Assembly: GCA_964035575.1 (NCBI GenBank)
Contig: OZ037870.1
Location: 1,280,014 to 1,344,013 of the forward strand
Source: Rhynchopus sp. YZ270_cl-10
Taxonomy: Eukaryota; Euglenozoa; Diplonemea; Diplonemida; Diplonemidae
Reading direction: 5' to 3'
DNA: 64,000 bases
The position numbers and the translations under genes are program-made. Below are positions 21,127 through 31,359 of the stretch, piece by piece (the first letter of the stretch is position 1; each line of letters begins with the position of its first letter). Below the pieces are notes generated by a model. That model was given only the letters and a program-made list of their open reading frames with translations. It had not been told where the DNA came from and ran no database searches.

Positions 21127-21728
21127 CTTTTTTTTTTTGTTTGTTTGAACGACGATCCCGAACGTCGCGAAGAGGCAGTCAAATTTCAACCCAACATCGC
21201 CCCCCACCGATACCGATCGGGTAGCAACGAGAGACGTCTTGTATTTATTTTTATTTTCTCAGGAAAGTTTTACGAATTTCCGTTGTTTTTTTTTTTTTTT
21301 TTGTTTCCGCCAAATCGGGCCAGAAGGAAAGTCTTTTCTACTTACGTGGAGAGACAAAACCAAAACATGGGGATGTACTCAAAAAAAGGAACTGCCACAC
21401 TCTGGACGAGGTCTGCCGTCTGTTATGTACCCTACCTTTTGGGTGACATTTGACCACAGAACCTGCCTCGGTGGTGGGCTATCGTCTATGCAACAATGAT
21501 TCTCCTATCCCCTCTTTTCTTGCATTTGCCAAGGCAGTCAAGCCTTCTCAGAATCACCATCAAATCCTTGCAGCATTGCACCAAAAAATAACACACACTT
21601 CAAAAAGAGGCCAGCAACAGGTCCAGCTCCGCAGTACATTCGGCCTTTGCTGGTTTCCCTTTTTGTCACACTTCTTCTTCCTGTTCTCGTGTTTTATCCT
21701 CTCAACTCATTAACATCACTCTCTCTTC
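21127..21728. other. Intergenic region upstream of the zinc-finger gene
   Basis: A unit with CTGCCACACTCT, GAGGTCTGCCGTCTG and a later ATCGTCTATGCAA lies at 21385-21500 and recurs at 39973-40062. A long pyrimidine tract precedes the next start. No gene is seen. Confidence 0.5.
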
Positions 21729-22529
21729 ATGCGTATGTCTGCGATGCTCCCTACTGGAAACCAGGCAACGTACCCGCAGCATGTGGTTCTTCAGCCGCAG
21801 CAGCTTATTGTGAACACTGTTCACCCACAGCACATGATACAGCCGTATGCTGTGCACATGGCACGTGTCCCCGTTGCGATGCAGCCTGTTGTGCATGCAC
21901 ACCAGGCACCCGCCCTTGCTGCACCTGCACCTGCCGCGCAAACACCGCACGTCGCACAGCAGCCTGCAGAGCGTCGCAAGCCGCAGAACAGCAGAAACCG
22001 TCGCCGCCCCCACCAAGGCATGCGCAACGAACGCCCCTGCGAGCACAACTCCTGGGACAACGTTCGCGTCGTGCGCAAGAAGATGACCCTCCGCTGCCGC
22101 GTCTGCCAGCAGCAGTGGCGTGCGCAGGTAGAACTTGTCTGGAAGCAGTGGAAGTGCGAGCTCTTTGCGACCCACGGAAAGTGCGCTGAGGGCGACGCCT
22201 GCGACAAGCTGCACCTCCACTATCGCAAGCAGGGGCTGGACGAGCGCGTCACACACCACGGCGAGTCGCTTCTTAAAGGGCGCTCCCTCCCTGCGAAAGC
22301 AGACAGATCCGACGGCGTCACCTCAACACACAGCTTTACCAGCGCACAGACACGCAACGCATCTAAGGACTCCCCCGGCGGATCGTGCCTCTCCTCGCAG
22401 GGTGACGATGACGAAGAAGTCACCACAGTCGCTACAGAAGATATCTGCTTCACAGACCTGAACCGAATGCTGACCACTCTACTCGGAGCTCCCGCCGCTG
22501 ACGCAGATGCCGTCGCTGGCACGCCGTAA
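21729..22529 (+). CDS. CCCH zinc-finger RNA-binding protein
   Basis: An intronless frame of 266 residues. After a Gln/Pro/Ala/His-rich low-complexity stretch (residues 1-80) and a basic RKPQNSRNRRRPHQ segment comes a Cys/His block (CEHNSWDNVR ... LRCRVCQQQWR) that may bind zinc. It is followed by a clear CCCH finger, C-x8-C-x5-C-x3-H, in CELFATHGKCAEGDACDKLH. The last 90 residues are Ser/Thr-rich and acidic. CCCH fingers bind single-stranded RNA. In organisms with polycistronic transcription such proteins control mRNA stability and translation, so this is a plausible post-transcriptional regulator. The pairing of a CxxC-type block with one CCCH finger resembles several trypanosome ZC3H proteins, but I cannot name the member. 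Confidence 0.75.
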   Translation: MRMSAMLPTGNQATYPQHVVLQPQQLIVNTVHPQHMIQPYAVHMARVPVAMQPVVHAHQAPALAAPAPAAQTPHVAQQPAERRKPQNSRNRRRPHQGMRNERPCEHNSWDNVRVVRKKMTLRCRVCQQQWRAQVELVWKQWKCELFATHGKCAEGDACDKLHLHYRKQGLDERVTHHGESLLKGRSLPAKADRSDGVTSTHSFTSAQTRNASKDSPGGSCLSSQGDDDEEVTTVATEDICFTDLNRMLTTLLGAPAADADAVAGTP

Positions 22530-22645
22530 AGTGTATTAAATGCATCAATTTATCTGCATTTCCCTTGGTCCGAACTGTTATTTTTTGAAAGTGTGTGCAT
22601 AGAAGTAGTTGGTTTCCCTTTTTTCTTTGCGAATTTTTTTTTGAA

Positions 22646-22695
22646 AGTGACTAAGCACGAGAGGCTTAGGGTCATCTTATAAACTTTTTTTTTTC
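22646..22695 (+). repeat. Type 1 hairpin unit, consensus-like
   Basis: It reads GTGACTAAGCACGAGAGGCT followed by TAGGGTCATCTTATAAAC and a T-tract. It is almost identical to the unit at 58669-58720 over the hairpin and 3' flank. CTAAGC pairs with GCTTAG around the loop ACGAGAG. Confidence 0.75.
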
Positions 22696-22705
22696 TTCAA
22701 TATCG

Positions 22706-22760
22706 CAAGATAACTAAGCGATGCGACGCTTAGCTTCATGTTGCAAAAAACTTTTGATCC
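22706..22760 (+). repeat. Type 1 hairpin unit with a longer stem
   Basis: CTAAGCG pairs with CGCTTAG (7 bp) around the loop ATGCGA, followed by CTTCATGTTG and an A/T tail. The stem gained a base pair relative to the consensus. Confidence 0.6.
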
Positions 22761-23376
22761 ATTACTAGATTCACAAAAAGGATAGGGTAGCTTCATACCT
22801 TCTGCTATGCCTCCTTTTTTTTTGTTTCTTGGGAAAACATATTTTCACGCTGCGGAGAAGTACTTTTTGAAGAAAAATTACCTTTTTTTTTTTTTTTTTT
22901 TTTTTGCAAAGGTTCTGAAAAAGTAGAAACGTCCCTTTTATTTTTACGCACACTACTTTGTGAGCGGAAAGTGTCACGTCGTTCACTCACCCAACCGTGC
23001 TCCGCAACACCACCCAACAGGTGAGATAGTGTGTGGGAGCGTCAATGCATCAAACAACTGCAAGAAAGGGGGGTGAGGGAACGACAATTGACGTGACACT
23101 TTTGATCCAGAGCGGCTACCTTTGAAAACGTACTTCTCCGAACCGTGTAATATTATCAATTTTATAAACCTATTAGAAGCGGGATTTTGAACTCGCATTC
23201 AAACGTTTGTCGAAAAGAACAATAAAATTCCTCCGCACATCTTTGTTTGCTATTTTTTATTCTCTCTTCCCAAAACCCCAGATTAGGTGTTCAATAAGGC
23301 TCCAATAACGTTGCAATGAATGTAATAAAAGGGCTACAGTGATCCAAGAAACGTGGCTGGGGTTGAAATGAAAGGG

Positions 23377-23444
23377 AATTTTACACCTGATTTTGGCCCC
23401 AAGTTTTCGCGGTGTTGGGCCAAATATACCAAATCAGGTGGATT
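23377..23444. mobile_element. Short foldback element
   Basis: ACACCTGATTTTGGCCC on the left pairs with GGGCC and CAAATCAGGTGG on the right. It is the smallest member of the CACCTGATTTT family. Confidence 0.5.
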
Positions 23445-24778
23445 TTTCAAAAAGGGGGATTTTTACCCCTCCAATGTTTCTTTGATTTTTGTAATAACAC
23501 GGTCTGAGGAGGCTCTAGTGCTGCCCAGTGTTCATTCTGTCATTTTGCTAATAAAAAAACAAAAAAAATTAACTTTGTGTACAGAACCCGTCCTCGGACA
23601 GGTGATTGTCGAAACTACAATATTAAAAGCCTTGGACATTCTAATTGACTTTTTAACACTCAGCAAACCCTATTATTTGGAAAAATAAAGTAAAAATGAG
23701 ATAAAAAATGTATCGCATTTTTTTTCTTCACTTTTTTTTTTGCAATGCACATAAAAAGGTCCTTACTACCAAAGGACATAGTAATTCCATATCCCTCGGT
23801 TCCCCCGCTGGGCAAATTTTATGGTAAACAGTGCACTCTATCGAACCCAAGAAAAAATACCCCCAGTAACTGAGTCTGAGAAGAGGTATCAGGAGTGATA
23901 TCTGGCTTGAAGAAAAGGTTCTCGCCGTTGTTGCAAACATGACCAGATATTTTTTTATTTTTTTTAGCAAAAATAAATTCCATGTCTTTCTTGTGCTTTC
24001 ATCCGGATGGCTGGAATCGTGGGTCAGTCGGAGATGCCTGCATCATCAACTACAGTTTCTTTTCTCCTGAATTGAAAACGAATTTGTAAGAGAAAAAATA
24101 ATATCTTGTCGTGGGGTGGCTGAAAGGGGAGGGTGATTCGCACGTCTTGCATACTTTGTAAAAAAGGAAAGGGTACATTTTTTGCACCCTCTTTGCATTC
24201 TTTTTGTTTCGCTAAGAAAAGAATGTATATGAATCTAATACTTTGTGCACCCACCCATTCAGCCACGCCATTGTCGCATTCTTCTCAAGACAGTGTTATC
24301 CCTCCCCATTTATTTTAAATTCAACAGCGTAAAGCAAAGATGTGTTTTTTTTTTCTTTTTGAAAAATCTACGGTTGTTCTTTCTTTGTTCCTTTTTTTTG
24401 TATTTTTTATTTTGTTTTGCGTTGTGTTTCTGCTTTCCAATGAAGATGTACGGGGCTCGCAGACAAAATTTCCAACATCTCATTTGGAGGCGAACCCACT
24501 GCAACGGACAAAGAGAGAAAAAAAAAACCGGAAAAAATAAATCCTGCACTAGCAGGTGATTTGTCGACACAACAATAAAAACATTCCGAACTTGAAGATG
24601 TGATGCACCTTACCAGTGACCTTACCAATTGCCTTCGGGCGACATTGTGCAGAAACATCTCTGATTTGCTGAAACATCAATAAAAAAAAAAACTGTGCGA
24701 CATCGCAACACTGGTATGTGTCCAAACCTCCATCCCCCACAAAAGCTCCCGAAAAAAAGAAAACTTAGTATATTTTTT

Positions 24779-24917
24779 CTGGAAATATAGTACTCATATT
24801 TCCTGAGGTACCCCCAATGCTGCTGAGGGATACGATTTCCCGAGCCGAAGGCGAGGGAAATCGTCGACCGAAGCAGCATTGGGGGTACCGAAGGAAATAT
24901 GGTGCTATATTTCCAGA
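24779..24917. mobile_element. Long perfect-arm foldback
   Basis: The left half TCTGGAAATATAG ... GGTACCCCCAATGCTGCT is mirrored by AGCAGCATTGGGGGTACC ... CTATATTTCCAGA, with GATTTCCC/GGGAAATC nested inside. This makes a hairpin of nearly 140 bp. No open frame and no clear target duplication. Confidence 0.7.
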
Positions 24918-24931
24918 AAATTCATATTTTC

Positions 24932-25635
24932 ATTTTCGGTAATATTGTCCCGACGCACAAATCCGCTTCCCGAGCCGTATTCTGTGTGTCAAAAAACCCC
25001 TGTCATGGTTCAGTTGTATCTTGTGTGTCAAAATGTGTATGTTGGTGTGCTGGAAGGAGAGGGGTTCAGATTCATTTATATGATGATATTTACCGACGTG
25101 GGGGATGGGGGTAGCTGGAACACTTTGTCACTTTGGGACGTTGATCGTTATGTGGATGTAGGGTGTTTTTCAGGGGTATGTTAACCACGTGTGTGTCTTA
25201 GGGACCAAATTTTTCAGTAACGTGAACCAATCGGGTCGCAATGGTTCCTGGGGGCCCGGAGGGCCCCCATGCAGGAAAAATTTTCACCAAGCCTGGGCAA
25301 TGCTGGGCCCATATGGGGTGCCTATACATGTGTTTTCACGTGTTTTTGAGCACTTTTCAGGATTTTCGAAAAATTTTGCAACACCAAAATCGAAAATTTC
25401 GGTCTATTTTTCACTCTGCGACATGGTCAAAAAAAATTTTTTTTTGGCCGAAAAAATTATAATATTTCTATTTCGGATTTTACCCACGATTTGTGTACAT
25501 TCTAATATTTCTGTGCCAAATATTATAATATTACCCGGTACATGCAAAATTGGCTGTAAAGTAGCCGAAAATATAGAACCCATATTTCCAACGTCGCTGT
25601 AGGATTTGTGCAGAGGGACAATATTTCCGAAAATA
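24932..25635. mobile_element. Candidate element with ATTTTCGG-AATATTGTCCC ends
   Basis: The left end ATTTTCGGTAATATTGTCCC, followed by GCACAAATCC, is matched in inverse at 25601-25635 with few differences. The 0.7-kb interior has no gene and includes a GGGGGCCCGGAGGGCCCCC hairpin near 25250. No target duplication could be fixed. Confidence 0.5.
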
Positions 25636-25673
25636 AAAAAAAGTAAATACGAGTCGAGTTGTTGACTGTGTAT

Positions 25674-26240
25674 CAGGGTATTAGGGTGGTTAAAAAAACT
25701 GGTTTTGAAAACCAGTTTTTCCAAAAACTGGTTTTCAAAAAATAGTGGAGCACACTCTAGGGTGGCTACACTAATACAACCAAGTTTTCAAAAAAAAAAA
25801 ACAGAGAAATCTGGAGGGGAAAAAAAAACCGACACTTTTCACCAGGCCTTTCTGTAAATGTCGTCCCCAGATTAGGGCGGACTCGATTTTTTTCCCCGCA
25901 TTTTTCCCCCGCCTGGTAGAACCGTGATTGAACCACGGGAGTGCCTTTGGGAAATGGCTGTTCCTTGATTTTTTTTTGCCTGCGGCGCCATTTTATATTA
26001 TTTTTTTGCTCCGCAAAGTCCCTATGTTCCCAATGTCTACCCTGGGTCAGCAGCGCCGAAAAATATTTTGAAATCGGATTCCTGGATAAGACACTGACCC
26101 CACCCGAAAAACCCGAAAAGGGTGACTGTGTCCGTCAACGGTGGAGGTTTTCGCCAGAAACACTAGTTTTTGCCGCCCAGGAGAGAAAACCAGAAAAACC
26201 AGTTTTTTCCGGGATTTTGGATTTTCACCCTAATACCCTG
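25674..26240. mobile_element. Non-autonomous hAT-type element carrying a micro-repeat
   Basis: 567 bp with inverted ends CAGGGTATTAGGGTG and CACCCTAATACCCTG. It is flanked by the perfect 8-bp direct repeat CTGTGTAT (25666-25673 and 26241-26248). Inside is an A-tailed TAGTGGAG micro-repeat (25742-25802) and a GCCTGCGGCGCCATT word shared with the 6687-7522 element. No transposase. Confidence 0.85.
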
Positions 26241-27304
26241 CTGTGTATTTCAAAAAAAAAAAAAAAAAAAAAAAAAAAAGACGACAGGAGATTGCACAAC
26301 TGTGGCAACACAACCGAGGCAACTACACTACTCCAACAATTTATCAAAAAAAAAAAAAAAAACAGATCTTTCTTTCGATGCACTGCCAAGAGGCTTTGTA
26401 TTTCAAGCCACAGTTTATTTTGAAGCCGTGTTTTTGCATTTTCGCAGCGGTGTTTTCAAAAAAGCAGCGGACATATTCCTGTCTCTTACTCAAACAAGGA
26501 AAGAAAAAATTACAGCGGTGACACTTGTGGTATTTCGTGAACGCACAACGTATCGCTGAATCCACCTGTTTCAAAATGTACAAAATAGGGAGTTTTCCTC
26601 AAATCTCTGTTTCTATTCATACTTAATAGAAGCACACCTGGAGCTACCTTTTTTTTTTTCTATATAGTGCCTGCGTTGGGCATTATTAAAAAAGTCAACT
26701 TTCTTCTTTTTTCAGGGGATGCAGAGCGTGGGTGCATCTTACCTTTCCAATACCGTTGTTTTACTATAGTAACCCAATTTTCTAACTTCAAAAATGGGGA
26801 AAAAAATTTTTTTTTTTTGAAAAAATTGATTGTTTCCAACACACGCGGACTGTGTCAGTGTGTGATGGTATATGATTATTGCCTGAAGTACAGAAAATGG
26901 GAGTGTCGGTGGCGGAGCACAAAAGAGGTGAAATGAAAAACATATCGGGTGGGGTCTCTGATCTAATCTGTGCGACGAATATATTTCCCCTAACACGCCA
27001 TGTTTGGCCAGGGCCTCTCCAGCGCGTCAGTTGCAAAAAAAAAATGCCTGTGTTCAATATGAGTTATAAAAATAAAATTAGGTTGAAATTTTTTTCACCC
27101 CCTGCACTTTCTTTCAAGGGGTTGAGGCTACGCGGAAGGATGCGTTTTTTTGTATCTCCGTGGTTCGACAACCCGCGGATGTGTCAGTGCCTGCGTCCCA
27201 GAGGCGTTTGCACTAACAACTTCACTTTTGTATTGACGCAAGTCACTCGTAAAATAAGTATGATGTGGTGGGTAGCTGTCAATTTCACAATTACAAAAAA
27301 AGTA

Positions 27305-27545
27305 AAACTGATATCTGAGTTTAAGCTCGTCTGATAAAAAGAAAGAAACGAAATCAGAAAAAAAGAATTTTTTATTGATCGCACCGTATTTTTGTGGAGT
27401 GCGTAGTGACAAAATCAAAAAAACTTTTCTGTGGATAAGTTGTGTTGTGCTTACGTCGCTCTCACCAAAAATTCGGGCACACTCAGATGCGTTTTCATTT
27501 CCTCCCCTACAACCTTTGCAAGGCAGTTGTCTCAAAAAATAAACA
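27305..27545 (-). repeat. Dispersed block, inverse of 63517-63735
   Basis: Read on the minus strand it shares GAGACAACTGC, a GTTGTAGGGGAGGAAATGA word, CTGAGTGTGCCCGAATTTTT, GGTGAGAG, ACTTATCCACAGAAA and TTTTATCAGAC with 63517-63735, in the same order, over about 220 bp. It is one of the few repeats here found in both orientations. Confidence 0.7.
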
Positions 27546-27842
27546 CGCACACATACACAAAGAAAAAAGGTAGAGGAAGTTGCTGAACGGCACTTCATGG
27601 CACACAGTTTGAATGACACAGGCGTACCACCATGTTCTGAAGTCAAGCTTCTGTTTTTATGACCAACTCTGCCTTTAAAATTTTGGTACCGTAATGTAAT
27701 CGCTCCAATCCAAAATAAATTGACAAAAAATTAAAAATAAAAACGTGTGTTTTCAATGTGTGCCGGCGAAGCCAACGAAATTTAAGCTTTTTTTTTTTAG
27801 ACAAAAAACTTGTTCTCGGTTTTCCACAGTCCCTGCCTAGCC

Positions 27843-27930
27843 ACTCCATTTTTCTTGGAGCTTCCAGGACCGTACATGCTCCGTTCCCTAAAAAGGAATG
27901 GTAAAAAAGTTTTCAAAACAAAAAAACAAA
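27843..27930 (+). repeat. A-tailed TTCTTGGAG repeat, copy 1
   Basis: CTCCATTTTTCTTGGAG forms one hairpin and the following GGAATGG part a second. The unit ends AGTTTTC plus an A-tract. A close copy is at 58905-59000, where CCATTCCCTAAAAAGGAATG makes the second stem perfect. It looks like a retroposed structured RNA. Confidence 0.65.
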
Positions 27931-28318
27931 AACAGTACTCCATTTATAAGACTTTTTCGTACTACCCCTGACCAGAACAAGACAAGCAGCCACCCTGCCT
28001 CAGCAGGCACTCGTGAACCAAAGGGTAGTTCTTTCAAAAAAAAAAAAATTCAAACTATGTTACCTAGGTGACTATATTATGTCAACATACTCGGGGATCA
28101 CGCATCCCCCCCTCCACATGCGGGCTTCATCTGATACGTTTTTCTTCATCTGTCTCAGCCCGTGTTTTCTGATATCCAATCATTACCACTATTCCCAGGG
28201 TGGAGCGTTCTTTTGACCTGTTTGACAAAAAAAGAAAAGAAAGAAAGTGTCTTAGTACCTGTTTTATTGAAGATGTGCATGCACATGAGGCATGTTCATC
28301 CTTTAACCACGCATGCGG

Positions 28319-29143
28319 CTAAATAGTACCTATTTTCCAGAATTTCCTTATCCTAAATAGACAAATTTACCTGTTTTTATTACCTTGTGATTTTCCCATT
28401 TTTCCCATTTTCGAGGCAGGGCACCACCCAAAAGCGCTGTTTCTTGCATTTTTGAGCCAATCCCAGCCTGTGTTGGGGTCACTTTAAAAAAATGGCCAAA
28501 ATTTTCATCACTTAAATTTTTGGGAAGTGCCAAGTATCTAGTTTGCAGTAACTTTTGGCATTATGTTTTTGTGGGGATTTGTCCTCTGGCGGGGGTAGGG
28601 GTTGTACATCTACCGACGGGTTGTAGAGGGTTTTGCGAGCATTCACCTCACTGTAGCGGGTTATTTCGAAAATAATGGACAAGTTCATGGTTGATACAAT
28701 TTTTGGCCATTGCCACCAGTGAGTTGCTTCACAGGGTAAAATGTAACTATGATTCTGGGCCACCGCCCCTCGAAATGCAAAAAGGTCCCAAACACGGGCG
28801 CGCTACGTGCGCCGACCTTTTTGCAGCTTTGGTCAAAGTTGTATTTTTCGGCTGCAAAACGCAGGCAAAGATATTCGGACCTCTATTTTTTTGCGGAGCA
28901 AAAAAATAATATTGATGGCGCCGCAGGCGAAAAAAAATTAGGGTACAGTGTAAAAATGCAGCTTTTACACTACAGAGCCACTCAAAGATTGAAATTCCCC
29001 TCAGAAAAAAGCAGGTATTTTTTTCCTGCCCCCTATTTTTCCCGTATATAAAAACAGGTAAATTTATTTTACCTTCCCCCTTTATAAAAACAGGTAAATT
29101 CTTTTTTTATTCTGAAAACCTAAATAGTAAATAGCTTTTAGGC
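28319..29143. mobile_element. Candidate element with AAATTTACCTGTTTTTAT inverted ends
   Basis: AAATTTACCTGTTTTTAT near 28361 is matched in inverse near 29046 and again near 29084. Outside it, CTAAATAG words sit at both sides. The interior 28800-28992 shares a module (GCAGCTTTGGTCAA, TTTTTTTGCGGAGCAAAAAA, GGCGCCGCAGGCG) with the hAT copies at 6687 and 10877. The exact ends and target duplication are not resolved. Confidence 0.45.
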
Positions 29144-30526
29144 TCACGCGTGCCTTTAACTTTTCTTTATTTTTATCCCCCGTTTTCTTTCCAGGCTTAC
29201 CACCAGTGCCTGCGTCCGCCGATGAACGGGATGAACGGTGAGGCGTTTGCACTTTCAACCTCTCTTTTTTTTGAAGGTGGCTAAGCGAGAGGCTTAGGTT
29301 CATCTTGTACGGCCACCAAGAGCAACAGGAAATAGGGTGATGCCTGTACAAGGCAGTCTCGCCCGTACGAGATGTTCATACGCTGTTGTCCGGAAGCGTG
29401 TTCTTCGTCCCTCCTTTTCTGAATCGAGAAGATTTGAAAAGGGGAGATAGGGGGGTACGTTTGGTAGGCATTATTTGCAGATGTGTATTTACCTTTTGTG
29501 TGTGTTTTTCAAGGAAAACCTGCAGGGGGAATGGAGAGATAAAGGCAGGACTACGGAGCAAACGCTGTGCGGGGGTACCTACAAGCCCCTCATCACACAC
29601 GTCTTCGTTGCTCTTGTCCACCCATCCTGAGGGGGTTTTCCTTGTATGTTCTCGGCTTCAAATGGTTTTATTCGAAAGCCCGCAAATATAATTTCAGTTT
29701 CTTTTCCTCTGTGTTTATATGATGTTGGCAGTAAGTTTCGAGACGAGACCCCAGTTCATGTAGGAACGTGCACCCGGCTAAGATTTAATCGGCCGGCCTG
29801 ATTTCACGCGCCTTCATAAGCTGTTAGTTTTTTTCTCTCTTCAAGGTGATCTAACACGAGGCTTAGGTTCATCTTATAAACTTATGGTTTTTAACACCCC
29901 CTTTTTTTGTATCTCTCCCACAGCAATCTTCAGTGACACCAATCAACGTGGGGAGCCGGGCAGGCACTTTCGTGTCTGCACAAAATGTGCTCCCTTGTGG
30001 CCGTTCATCGCAGTAGCATCATAACCTAATGTTATGTTGCGTACAGTACCGCTTTTTTTTTTGAACTTCCCTCACGTTGAGCCAGGGCACACTTTATTTT
30101 ATGTTCTTTTAGTTCGGTTTGTCTATCACGTTCCCTTCTTTCCCCTTTAAAACGCTTGGAGGTCACACAGTGGTCACTTATTTCCCCACATCCACACAAG
30201 GTGACTCAAGCACAAGCACGAGAGTCTTAGGTTCATCTTAGAAACCTTTCTTTATTTTTTCAGAAAAATGAGAACGAAAAAAACATGTTTACGTGGAAAA
30301 AAATAATGGGGCTTAAACCAAACCCTTCCCCTCCCATCGTGAAGACTGGCTCTAACTGATTGATTATCTGACAAGGGTATCAACCAACCAACCAGTTTGT
30401 GGAAAGAAAAACTAAATATGGGGACCCCGGGCCTTTTTATTATGTGATCACCAGGGCGTTCGCTATCGCCATCGTTTTTTCCTGATCGTGGCGAAATGCC
30501 AAAAATCCCGAAATTTTCGTTTTTTT

Positions 30527-31359
30527 CACGTATGGCAAATGATAATTTATTATGAGATCTCATAATAAATTATGAGATCATTATTCGCCATTATGCGCGC
30601 TCATAATAATCGCATAATGCATAATAGCGCATAATAGCACATAATAGCACATAATAGCGCATAATGATTATGCGCTATTATGTGCTCATTATGTGCCCTA
30701 CCCCAATGCCCCAAACCAGAAAATACCACCCTCAGATGTCCAAAAATCCATCTGCGCCCGGTTTTGAGCAGTTTTGAGCCTCAAGAAGCCCCGTATCTGC
30801 TTTTTTCAAAAATGTACATACAACTTGTACCTGCCCACCCCCCGTAGATCGAGCAACTCACACATCCATCACGCCTCAGTGTGAGCCAGGGGCCAGAAAA
30901 GCCCCCAAAGCCACATATTTTCACCCCAGAACCTATCCCGAGGGGTACCCAGGCGGTTTCGGGGTGTTTAGAGGGACTTGGTGGAACTTAGAACCATGTT
31001 TCAAAAAGTGTCAAGCACCTGGTACCAAAGGTTTTCCCACCCAAGGTATCTTAAGCCGTCAAAAAACGTGAAGTAGGTAATAAATCAAAGAAACCCACCT
31101 GAAGTCAATAAAAACCACACCATAGGCCCATTTGTACCCCAAAAATCGAATTCCGCCCGGTTTTGGGCACTTTTGACCACTTCTGAGCGACTTTTTTTGG
31201 GTGGGGGGTGGGGGGTACGGCACATAATGAGCGCATAACGCCGCATAATTGGCGCATAATAGCGCATAATAGCACATAATAGCACATAATAGCGCATAAT
31301 ATCACATGTATTATGAGATCTCATAATAGCGCATAATATATTATCATTTGCCATACGTG
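30527..31359. mobile_element. Inverted-repeat element built on CATAATAGCG words
   Basis: The ends CACGTATGGCAAATGATAAT and the inverse ATTATCATTTGCCATACGTG bound 833 bp. Next to each end lie arrays of CATAATAGCGCATAATAGCA-like words and a TTATGAGATCTCATAA palindrome. The two arrays are mirror images, and the middle 500 bp has no gene. It is probably a non-autonomous DNA transposon; no superfamily is assigned. Confidence 0.7.

Larger units (their letters stand above)
22530..24778. other. Repeat-rich intergenic region
   Basis: No gene supported. It holds type 1 hairpins at 22646-22695 and 22706-22760 and a foldback with CACCTGATTTTGGCCC-type arms at 23377-23444. A small ACAGAACCCGTCCTCGGACA unit at 23578-23620 recurs at 38961-39006. 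A type 4 repeat is at 23988-24062. Confidence 0.55.
26249..30526. other. Repeat-rich intergenic region
   Basis: No gene supported. It contains a GATTGCACAAC micro-repeat (26284-26362), type 5 repeats (27183-27232, 29206-29270), and an inverse copy (27305-27545) of the block found at 63517-63735. It also has a TTCTTGGAG A-tailed unit (27843-27930), a type 2 hairpin (28268-28312), an element-like block (28319-29143) and type 1 hairpins (29274-29320, 29843-29890, 30198-30255). Confidence 0.55.

Noticed and set aside
21145-21720. Short + strand frames between the rod protein and zinc-finger genes
   Set aside because: They are T-tract-rich, overlap a dispersed CTGCCACACTCT unit and lack coding character.
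23150-23210. A TTGAACTCGCATTCAAA stretch considered as part of a tRNA
   Set aside because: No cloverleaf can be completed on either strand.
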